Below, one piece after another: positions 55,325 through 64,000 of a stretch of 64,000 nucleotides of DNA. The first letter of the stretch is position 1. Every line of letters begins with the position of its first letter. The stretch is taken from assembly GCF_000247695.1 (NCBI RefSeq), contig NW_004624865.1, positions 3,454,117 to 3,518,116 on the forward strand. Direction: 5' to 3'. The notes under the pieces are model-generated. The model searched no databases. It was not told where the DNA came from and worked only from the letters and a program-made list of their open reading frames with translations. The stretch comes from Heterocephalus glaber. Its lineage: Eukaryota; Chordata; Mammalia; Rodentia; Bathyergidae. Made by a program: the position numbers and the translations under genes.

Positions 55325-55930
55325 AATGTGCTGGGTTCGTAGTCTCACAACATTGAGGAACCCAGGGGGAAGGTTAGGAGAGTTTTATTGAAAATAAGGA
55401 AGAAGAAGAGTAGCTCCTGGATTTCCAGGAAGGTCCTGAGTAGGTGGCCACCAAGGCCCTTTGTCAGGGGTATTTTATACAGCAAAATCACAATGTGGGC
55501 ACAATGTGGGTCAGAGTACAACCAACCTATAGGATTACGAATACAGCCACCTAGCTAATATTGATCCAGTAGGGAAGCCAGTCACATAGCAAGGGTACAT
55601 GGAAAGAACAAAGGTGTTCCTGGAAAGGGATGGGTCCAGGTGTTCTGCTCACCCACTTGTGTGTCTGCTGCCTACCTGGGCCCACTAGACCAGGCTGTGC
55701 TAATTGCAGCATAAGCCCAAGTTGCTGTTTATCTCTAGGGAGGCTCGCAGGCCTGACCATTGCATCTCCAAATCGAGGTCTGGCCCTCTTTAGATTCACC
55801 TACAATCACAATTTTGAAGTGTTTTCATCTTCTGAGCTGATTTGCTCAAGGGCCCAATCCCTGTCTGACTGCATATTACTTTCTGTCTAACTTAGCTGTC
55901 TGCAACAGCAGTACTTATTAAAAGATGACT
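55325..55930 (-). mobile_element. Possible LTR element (antisense)
   Basis: On the minus strand it contains CAATAAAACTCTCC, a typical LTR polyadenylation region, and closes with GTGAGACTACGAACCCAGCACA. The rest is unassigned. Class and ends uncertain; no retroviral genes seen. Confidence 0.4.
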
Positions 55931-55994
55931 TTTGTTTGTTTGAAAGTTTGCTGCACTATATCTAGCCAAGACATGTGTTTGTTTTAAATTTGTA

Positions 55995-56025
55995 TGTACG
56001 TATGTATGTATGTATGTATGTATTT
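55995..56025. repeat. (TATG)n microsatellite
   Basis: GTATGTACGTATGTATGTATGTATGTATGTAT. Confidence 0.95.
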
Positions 56026-56029
56026 GATA

Positions 56030-57685
56030 AATGACTCGCTGGGAAAACTTGTGTATAAAGAAGAAATGTCCATGATGGAACTCCTTTTGGTTTTGCAGTG
56101 CTTCCCCTTCTTTAGGAGCAACAGCTGCTGAATACTCAAATGGAATAAGATCTAAGAGAATTTGTATCTGTCTCTTTCTGTGAGAAGAAGGTGGGAAACA
56201 AACCCAACACAAGAGATTTTCTGGGCATTGCAAGCTGTCTTCCATCCAGTTAAGGACTGCTGAACAGTCAGTAGGGAAAGTGGAAACAGGTAGAATGAAC
56301 CAGAAGGTCCAGGAAGTGCTGCACATTTACATATTATCTGCAGAGCTGGGTTACCGTAAAAGGCTGTGTGAAGGGTGTTCTGGTAAATCTATGTGTGTCC
56401 ACACCTGGCCACAGAAAGACATCAAAGGACGAATGCTCTTGGGTCTAGGTCGTCTCTCTGCTTGCCAAGTTTTAGAGCTTTAATAGCACTTGACTTTCCG
56501 ACCTTCCTAGGTGGAGTGGAGATAACATCTTCCTTACAAAGAGAACAAGCTGAATCCCATGATCACTGCAGATTCCTTTTGGATTTTACAAGCCAATTTT
56601 CAGCATGGGAAAAATAGGCAAGTCACCAGTAGACCAATGTCTGAATAATAATGAATTGCGTGTTGATTCCATCCGACCTCCAATGGAGCCCATTACCATC
56701 GTGGCTTCAGACAGCCCTGAAAGCTTAGATTAATGTTTATAAGATTAATATGTGTACCAGCCTTACTAATTTACAAACCACTCTTGTATTTTGTTTCATT
56801 TAATCCCCACAGCAAACCCCGTTTCATTATCAGCCTGAGTAGAAGAAACAGTTACAAGGAAGCTTTTAGCCCAAGAATGCAAACCCATTGCTTTCACTGC
56901 CATCCCCTGACTCTTCCAAGATCCAGCTCTCTTCCCTGCCACTCCTGTACCCTCCTCCTTGTCCCCCATCCTCTGCCCCTTCTCTCCTCTTTTTATTCCC
57001 TTCCATATCCAAATACCACTCTAAATTTAGGACAATTCTGGAGTCATGAATTGGGGTCCTTCGCATAGAATTATTTTTGATTATAGCATTAGCACTTGCA
57101 AAACAGGACAGGATGTCTGGCCCAAAAGGTGATATCTACAGACCGGTAGTTTCCAAACTGTGAGCCCTGGACACCCAGCTGGGCTTTCAGTGCAGGAAGC
57201 AGCCATCCACTCAGAAGATTCTACAAGGAATCAGTAACGAGCCTGACTCAGCACAATTCCCATGCAAATATGCAAATATATACACCTGCTTTCGTGGGTA
57301 GTAAAATGCAAAAATGTAAACAAATAACTGATTTCATAATATCTGTATACTTTTCCTTTAAGCAATTAAAAATGTATCTGAGTATCATTGTTATACTTGG
57401 GACAACATGAAATTTTATATCATTCAATAAATGAGCTTGCTAACAAATGGAGCTTATAAAGGAGTTTGATTCCGGGAAGGAAACAGCTTTCTCAATAGCA
57501 TAGCCACTCCAAATTCCAACTTGTAATCCCTGGCAGATCCTAGAGAAACCACAACTAGAAACAAGTTCAATGCAAAAAATCAACCATCATTAAAAATATT
57601 ACTGAGTTCTTCCTCTGAAGTTGAGCACTCTGCAAACTACACAATACCATAACATCTTAGTTTCTTCCTTAAAATGACATAATTA
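56030..57685. other. Intergenic stretch, nothing assigned
   Basis: No gene recognised. A hAT/MER-like scrap may begin near 57142 (GTAGTTTCCAAACTGTG), uncertain. Confidence 0.4.
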
Positions 57686-57689
57686 TATT

Positions 57690-57765
57690 GCATTTCATAG
57701 GGGCGTGGTGAGGATCAGATGGCATGTAGTGCTTCTAGTGCTTCAGCGATAGTGCATGTTAGTTC
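57690..57765 (+). repeat. MIR fragment
   Basis: CATAGGGGCGTGGTGAGGATCAGATGGCATGTAGTGC resembles the MIR 3' part. Confidence 0.5.
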
Positions 57766-57774
57766 TTATCACTA

Positions 57775-58130
57775 GCACCACCACTCACTGCTAGTATGTC
57801 ATGGTATAGATCTAAAATGCCCCCGTACCCCAATCTTTGGAAGGTGGTTGGATCATAGAGTGCCAGAGCTGACTTGCTTCGTGGAGGTGGGGCCTGTTTG
57901 GAGGTAAGCCTCTGGGTGACTGATCTGGAAGCTTCCTGCCCTGGTTCCTCTCTTCCCTCTCTGCTTCCTGGCTGATCAGCTTTCCTCTGCCCTGGCTCTT
58001 CCGCCATGCTGTTTCTGCCTTGGAGCAGCCAACCATGGGATGAAACCATGAGCCAAAATAAACCTCTCCTCCTTTATGTTGTGGCTGTTGGGCATTTTTG
58101 TCACAGTGGCTGGAAAATGATTAAGACATA
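57775..58130 (+). mobile_element. MaLR-type solo LTR (sense)
   Basis: GTCATGGTATAGATCTAAAATGCCCCC at the start, then CTCTGCTTCCTGG, CGCCATGCTGTTTCTGCC, ATGAGCCAAAATAAACC (AATAAA at 58057-58062) and the end TTTTTGTCACAGTGGCTGG..GATTAAGACA, in the order typical of rodent MaLR LTRs. No internal region. Confidence 0.8.
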
Positions 58131-58735
58131 GTACTTCTAATGTAAATGTCTCTTCCTCCATCTTTTTTCCCTACTTCTCCATCTGTCTCTTCTTGGTCTT
58201 TCTCCTTCTCACTGAAGGGGAGGAGAGGAAGGGGCAGCAATGATGCCGTGTATTCTCTCTAGCTGCTCCTGGCCTACTGGGGAGAGACTGAACCTCCACA
58301 TGCATTAGACAGGAGGGGTGGCTGGAATTCAGAAAACAGAATCTGCCTGGAGGGTGTGTTGCAAACCCCACCCCAGGGTCAGACCCAGTTGCTGCTGATA
58401 CATCCTTTCCATGAAGTTCATGTTCCTCTGGGAAACACTGGCAAAGCACAGGTAAAACCTGCAAAAGATCAAATGGTAGAAATCCTTTATTCAGCTTATC
58501 TCCCTCCCGACAAGACCCCTTACTGGGTCTTTTCAGATTAAAAGAAAAGTTTTACCTTAAGCCCTGTAAGAAGCCCCAAATCACAAATAACTGGAGATTA
58601 TTCTGGATTCCAGACAAAAGTGTTGTAGACACAGCCGGGTCTACCTTGGGATCCAGGAACATTCCTGAATTTGGGACATTCAAAGGAATCCTGGTCAGCA
58701 GCTATTTACTCAAACTAAAGTAAGCTTTCTTCTCT
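58131..58735. other. Intergenic stretch, nothing assigned
   Basis: No gene or clear repeat recognised. Confidence 0.45.
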
Positions 58736-58745
58736 CCTTTCCTTC

Positions 58746-58799
<54 letters not shown>

Positions 58800-59000
58800 C
58801 TCTTTCTTTTTCTTTTTCCTTTTCATTTTTTCTTGGCAGTTCTGGGGATCGAACCCATAGTCTTCACACTGAGCTACCTCATCCCTTTTCATTTTTTGAG
58901 ACCAGGTCCCCCTAAGTCACTAAGTTACTCAAACTTTCGATCCTCCTGCTTCAGCCTCCCAGAGTTCTGGAATTACAGACATGTGCCACCAAGCCCTGTT
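58736..59000 (-). repeat. B1-dID SINE behind a long (TTTC)n tract
   Basis: (TTTC)n from about 58736 to 58815 forms the tail side. It is followed by the reverse ID half (CTGGGGATCGAACCCATAG..ACTGAGCTACC) and the reverse B1 half (GAGACCAGGTCCCCCTAAGTCAC..CTTCAGCCTCCCAGAG). Confidence 0.9.
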
Positions 59001-59248
59001 TATTGTCTTGATTAATTAGGTACCCAGGAAATAAGGGCGGGGGTATATAAAAGAGAGCATATTTCAGGCACAAAACCTTAAACAGAGTGCCCCCTAATAA
59101 GTAATCAGGACCAATAAAATTTTGAGGTGCTATTTTAAAAGACAAAAATTAATCATGATGAAAAATATGTCCAAATTTTAAAGAGTGTTACCATAACTCC
59201 CTTCTCTTCGGGTGCCCCATGATGGGCCTGGCCCTATTTCTCGTCCTG

Positions 59249-59252
<4 letters not shown>

Positions 59253-59331
<79 letters not shown>
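59253..59331. repeat. Compound (CT)n-(GT)n microsatellite
   Basis: About 38 bases of CT followed by about 40 bases of GT. Confidence 0.97.
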
Positions 59332-59333
<2 letters not shown>

Positions 59334-59584
59334 AGTTTAGTGCATGGCAAATATTTTCTAAACACCTCTTCCTTATAGTAATGGTGAAATACAGGGAGAG
59401 TGAAGTCCATTTTTGTAAAGATAAGCCGGGGTTCAATCAGCATGCATTACGTTGTTTGGTTAGCACAGAGTAGAGGTAGAGCTCAAACTCAGATGAGCCT
59501 GAGTCCATTGCCCATGACCTTTCTGTTTTATCCCCACTCTACTCAGACTACACACTCCTTGGCTGGCTTCTTGTCAAACCACTG

Positions 59585-59900
59585 TACGTGAGTCAGCTTA
59601 AGGTAGCATGACAAAATACACAGACTGGTGGCTTAAGTAGGGGGCATTTATTTTCTGCCAGATCCAGAGGCTGAAAGTCTGAGATCAGGCTGTTCAGCAG
59701 GGTTGGTTTCTCCTGAGGACTCTATGCTGGGCTTGTAGATGTCACCTTCTTTCCACCCAGGCACGGTCTTTTCTCTGTGCTTCGGTGACCCTGATGTTTC
59801 TTCCTCTCCTTGTAAGGACATTGTCCTATTGGATGAGGGCTACTGTTGTCACCTTTGCTAACCTTGCTTCCCTCTGTGTTAAACATTAGAGCTTCCCTGT
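59585..59900 (-). mobile_element. MLT1/MST-type LTR (antisense)
   Basis: CATGACAAAATACACAGACTGGTGGCTTAAG, AGATCAGGCTGTTCAGCAGGGTTGG, GGCTTGTAGATGTCACC, CTCCTTGTAAGGACATTGTCCTATTGGATGAGGGC: clear antisense order. Confidence 0.85.
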
Positions 59901-60185
59901 ATGAATTTATGGGATGACACAGGTCACGGAGAGGAGGGCGTGGAAGAGGCAGGAGAGAGGGAAGCTCAGGCTCCAGGGCTGAGAACTGCAGTCAGGTTGG
60001 CCTGAGGCTGCAGCTGGAACAGGGGGCATCTAAGGACTGCTCTAAAGCACTTGGTCTTCATTCCTCTGTCCAAATGTCCCTCACCCCTGGATAAGAGACT
60101 TATGGCCCAGAAATTGCATGGTGTGGTAGAAAGTGCACCAGACTAGCAGCTGAGCTTGTTAGAATTTCATGCTTCTTTTACACAA
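59901..60185. other. Intergenic stretch, nothing assigned
   Basis: No gene or clear repeat recognised. Confidence 0.4.
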
Positions 60186-60189
60186 CTGA

Positions 60190-60490
60190 ACTCGTTTTCT
60201 ATTGATGCATAACCAATGAACTCCCGACATGCAGTGACTTAGTCTGACACCCGTGCCTTATCTTTGTGGGTCAGGAACCCAGGTGTGGCTTTGCTTAACT
60301 CAGTCCTGATTCAGCACTGCTTACAAGTGTATGCTGGGCCTGTGATTTCAGCTAAAGGCTCAGGTAGGAACAGAGTCTCTTCAGGGTTACTCACATGTTC
60401 ATGGCAGGAAGGAGGTCCTCAAAGGGTATTGAAGCGAGGGTCTCATCTCCTCCCCAGATGTTAGCTGGAGGCCACATCTGGGGGAAGCAA
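60190..60490 (-). mobile_element. Old MLT1-type LTR (antisense)
   Basis: TTCTATTGATGCATAACCAATGAAC, TTTGTGGGTCAGGAACCCAGGTGTGGC, CTCACATGTTCATGGCAGG. More diverged than the other copies. Confidence 0.6.
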
Positions 60491-61955
60491 CAGGGTTGGG
60501 TAGTCTCATCTTGGACCTCACACTCTACATCACTTTTACCAGATTCTCCTTCTTAGAAACAAGCTACCAGCCCATCCAAAGCCAACAGGAGAGGCACCAG
60601 GAGGCAGGGGTCATGGGGAGCCAGGCAACAGGGTGGCATATCAGAATCTTGGAGTAGAGACTGTCACGTCCAACAAGTAAGAGAAGAAGTTAAAAGGTGG
60701 TGACCCACACCAAGAGAGTCCATAACCCCTGATATCCTCCACAGGTTCCTGCCCCTGGCATCACGGCTCTGTGATCGGGCAATGCGCTGCATCTGCCATC
60801 TTGTCTACCACTGCACTCATCACCCTGGTCCCTAGAAGTGGGCAGATTGCTCTAATCTGAAGAGAAGGAGTCTTGTGAGACCCAGGGGTGGCTTTCCCTC
60901 CATGTCCTCGGTGCTCAGGGTGGTGAAGGGTTCCTTGTTTGTGAGATGAACCAAGTTATAAGTGACGTTATCGAGAGCCTGGTCTTTGTAGCAGAGCAAA
61001 GAGAACTCAGAATCACCCAGACCGGTAAGTATTTTGCTCCTCTGTGCCCATCAAGACCCTCAGTCTGTGCTGGGAAAAAGAGGCTGCATCTGCCAGGCAG
61101 ATTTCAAATGCTTGTTGGATGTTTCTAAATGATTACTTTTTAAGTATACATTTCACAACTCAAATGATTCCATTGTGTTCTGAAAATCTCCTTAATTGAA
61201 TGTTCTCTTTGTCAACCCAATAAACTGCTAGTTTTGCAATAAGATTCCCCTGGCACCTTTCCTGGGAGGTTCAGTGCAAGAAATTCATTCACATAACAAT
61301 AAACAGAGTATCAAAGTCTTGATAGTTAGCTGAGTTCTGTCAATCGGTCACCTTCTAGGGGCCATGCACTACCCAGGTGCTGGGCACAGGGCAGTGGATC
61401 CTATATGAACTCAGGATATCAAGTCAGAATCTTCTACACAGCACTGTTTCTTCCTCAGAGCTGTTTTCCCCCACCACATTCTCACAAAATTGTCTCACAC
61501 ACATGATGTGACCTGAAGGAGAAGGAGAGATGTGAAGCTTAAAGATGACTACCAATGTATGACATCTTCCCACGAGGAGGTAGATCTATTCTCTTCCTCT
61601 CATCTGGACTGGCTTGAGGACACTTGGACCAACATAGAGGGTAGATACGACACACAGCCCACTCCAGGTCTCGCCTTGGAGATGGGAGCTTCTGCTTGTC
61701 TCTTGGAGCCCTGAGCTCCAGATCAACAAACTCACCTGCTGGGGAAAACTCAGGGAAAGGCCTGGAGAGGCTACAGAGAGGGAGAGGGGTCCAGAGAGGC
61801 CAGCTTTCCTAGCAACCATGATGGGCTATGAGCACATATGAATGAAGCTCTCCCCATCCCTCCTGACAGCATGAGTACCCACAGGATCCCACCAAGTCGC
61901 TCTGTGCCCTATTATGCCATCTCATCTGCCTCATAAAATCATAAGACAAAGAGGT
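60491..61955. other. Intergenic stretch, nothing assigned
   Basis: No gene recognised. The part at 61500-61730 may be an old repeat, unassigned. Confidence 0.4.
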
Positions 61956-61959
61956 GGTG

Positions 61960-62705
61960 GTTGAAAAGAACCCTTCTACATTGTTGGTGGGAATATAAAC
62001 TAGTATAACCACTATGGAAATCAGTACACAGATTCCTCAAAACAGTCAAACTAGAAATTGCATTCCAATCAGCTATTCCCCTTCCAGGGACTTTTCCCAA
62101 AAGATTTAAAGACATAATATTACAGTGATCCATGCATATCCATATTTATAGCAGCACAACTCACAATAGCTAAATCTTGGAGGCAGCCTACATGTCTGTC
62201 AAGAGTTGAATGGATTAAAAAAAGTGTTATTTACATACTGTGGAGTACTACTCTGCCGTAAAGAAGGATAAACTTGAGTCATTTGTAGGAAAATGGATGT
62301 ACCTTGAGACCATAATGTTAAGTGAAATGAATCAAACACACAAACTTAAACACATAGTTTAATCTCATCAGATAGTTTGCTCTCACATGAGAAACCCAAA
62401 GTATAAATAAAGAGTAAAATAAGAGATAGAGAATAGAAAGTAGGGAGATAGTTCTTTCTTAAAAGGGAAGGGGATCGGGCCAGGAACTTAGCTCGGTGGT
62501 TCTACCACCTGCCTCACAAGCGCAAGGTCCTGAGTTCGATCCCTGGTATAGAAAAAAGAAAGGAAAGGGATCAAGAGATGAGGGGGGCAGGGAAGAGAAG
62601 GGGATGAGAAAGGAATTAAGATGTGTTGTGTACATGAACCAACTCCACAAAGCAGTGTAAACACTGTGCCCTGCAAACATGGCCTAGTAAAAATAAATGG
62701 TTTAT
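61960..62705 (+). mobile_element. L1 3' end (ORF2 end and 3' UTR)
   Basis: GTTGGTGGGAATATAAACTAGTA, CTATGGAAATCAGTACACAG, ATTTATAGCAGCACAACTCACAATAGC, ACTGTGGAGTACTACTCTGCCGTAAAG and TTAAGTGAAATGAATCAAAC are the classic C-terminal ORF2 nucleotide landmarks, followed by a purine-rich 3' UTR. 5'-truncated, with stops; inactive. Confidence 0.92.
62477..62558 (+). mobile_element. ID-type SINE nested in the L1 3' UTR
   Basis: GGGCCAGGAACTTAGCTCGGTGG (A-box), CACAAGCGCAAGGTCC and GAGTTCGATCCCTGG (B-box), then an A-rich tail. Similar purine-rich blocks lie on both sides (AAAGGGAAGGGGATC against AAAGGAAAGGGATC), a likely diverged target duplication. Not a tRNA gene. Confidence 0.88.
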
Positions 62706-63620
62706 GTATTGGTCTATACCAATGACTACATTGTTCCTTCCTTACTCAGCCACAGGTAACTGAACAATGTAGTACATATGTCTTACAAGTTCTAGTAGCC
62801 AGTGCCTCTAAGAAACCTTACCTGGAGGAACCAAAAATATCCCTGTATTAATCTCTAGTAAGGAGATGGAATGAATCTCAAGTCCTCCTTGCCCTGGCAT
62901 GTCTGGCTTAGGGAATCTCTCCTTTCCTTCCTGATGTGCACAGCATCTTTTGGTGATGGTTTTACAGTGGATTCTGAGTGCAGGAGGTGAACTTTCCTCT
63001 CCTTGGGTCTTCTGTTCCTCTCTGCTCTGTGCCACACTATGCTTTGTGGGTCCACATGCATGTCTAGAGAGACAGATCTGCTAAGAAAACAACGCCTTCT
63101 CTCTTTTTTAGGGGACTCATTCATTCATTAACAAACTTCAGTTCAGTGCTGTATTGTACACATGGTCCATCCCGAATCTCTATCTTTCCTTTCCCCTGTT
63201 TAGGAAGTAGCCCAGTGTGGGAAAGTCTTCTCCTCACGGCTTCAGAATTCTTCCAGCCCTAGAGGAACACTGGATGGTGATTCAGGACACCATACATCTG
63301 GTTTTGCTGTCCCTAATTTGCTATGTAACTCATGGTCAACTTGATTCTGCTGACCAGACTCAACTGTTTCACCTGCAAAGAAAGGTCATTAGACGGCACG
63401 ATACCCAAGTCCCTTCCGTCTCCAGCAAGGAAGAGTTGGTTCAGCCCTTCATTTATCACACATGGTAGCCCAACTGCTAGAGAAAACTGTACTGGATGAT
63501 GGAAAGCAGCACCATTTCTCCAAGAATAAACACAGCAATTTCATTTCCTTTGGGATCTAAATGAACATGAGATAATGAGATAAAGTAAGATGGCTTTTTC
63601 TCCTAATTCTAATAAAATCA
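62706..63620. other. Intergenic stretch, nothing assigned
   Basis: No gene or clear repeat recognised. Confidence 0.4.
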
Positions 63621-63624
63621 ACTT

Positions 63625-63725
63625 TTTTTTTTCCAGTGGTGGTGGTGGTGGTGGTGATGCTGGGAATTGAACCCAGGGCCTCATACATGCTCAGCAACTG
63701 CTCTACCATTGAGCTGCGTCCCCTG
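63625..63725 (-). repeat. ID-type SINE with (GGT)n
   Basis: T-run and (GGT)n, then reverse ID unit (GCTGGGAATTGAACCCAGGGCC..CTCTACCATTGAGCTGCGTCCCC). No B1 half. Confidence 0.9.
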
Positions 63726-64000
63726 TCTGAGTTCCACTTTCCATCGCTGACAGTTTCCCATGGAGATGGGCAGAAGAGCTGGCCCAGGAGTGGGGAGAGG
63801 TGAGTTACTACTGCAGTGTCATGAAGTTCTCCCGGAAATCCTATTTTGAATTTTTCAGAAAGTACCAAGCTCTAGTAATAACCAGTATTTTAATTGTTAT
63901 AAAGATGACCTTATTTCCTGCTTCTTCAGGCTGTGCATTGTATTCTGTAGTAATGAATGTCCACAATCCTGGCTGTGTGGAACATACATCTTTATCATCT
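63726..64000. other. Window end, nothing assigned
   Basis: No gene or repeat recognised up to the window edge. Confidence 0.4.

Noticed and set aside
62477..62558. tRNA gene candidate from A-box and B-box
   Set aside because: It has an A-rich tail, is flanked by likely duplications and sits inside an L1. It matches the ID SINE, as do the similar units at 15169-15257, 42441-42514 and 63625-63725.
1..64000. CRISPR array, phage or bacterial operon
   Set aside because: All direct repeats are microsatellites or SINE/target duplications, and gene structure and SINE content are mammalian.

Overview
The window is mammalian nuclear DNA from a rodent outside the mouse/rat family. Three things show this: a split vertebrate gene with GT-AG introns, a CpG-island promoter, and many dimeric SINEs in which a 7SL-derived B1 half is joined to a tRNA-derived ID half. 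From memory, such B1-dID elements are reported from squirrels, dormice, beavers and guinea-pig relatives. Simpler tRNA-type ID SINEs are also present, with MaLR/ERVL LTRs, an ERVK-like solo LTR, L1 pieces and old MIR/L2. I cannot name the species.

The only protein-coding gene I can support is TRIB2 (Tribbles pseudokinase 2), complete and on the minus strand. Exon 1 coding is 48222-48491, exon 2 is 42837-43129 and exon 3 coding is 25634-26102. Together they give 1032 nt, that is 343 residues plus stop, the normal TRIB2 length, and every splice junction is intact. The 3' UTR runs down to a double AATAAA at 23744-23753. The CpG island lies at about 47.7-50.6 kb and carries GC boxes, a perfect PBX-HOX decamer and a 132-base assembly gap inside a TTTC tract. 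For 787 bases upstream of the start codon the sense strand contains no ATG, which fits a long selected leader.

Layout: 1-23.7 kb is intergenic DNA downstream of TRIB2, a mosaic of LTRs, SINEs and an old L1. 23.7-26.1 kb is the terminal exon. 26.1-42.8 kb is intron 2, dense in B1-dID SINEs and holding two copies of an odd palindromic mariner-derived element. 42.8-43.1 kb is exon 2. 43.1-48.2 kb is intron 1, whose promoter-proximal 2.3 kb is almost free of repeats. 48.2-50.6 kb is exon 1 and the promoter. 50.6-64 kb is upstream intergenic DNA with possible conserved noncoding stretches near 52.5 kb, then LTRs, microsatellites and an L1 3' end carrying a nested SINE.

The most unusual item is the mariner-derived element, at 31307-31814 and about 36878-37375. 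In each copy the 3' end of a mariner transposase gene is present twice, head to head. Both copies share the same internal junction and the same frame break, so the composite seems to have spread as a unit. No bacterial-type system, CRISPR array or second intact gene was found. Repeat names come from recognition by eye; family names and exact ends should be taken as provisional.
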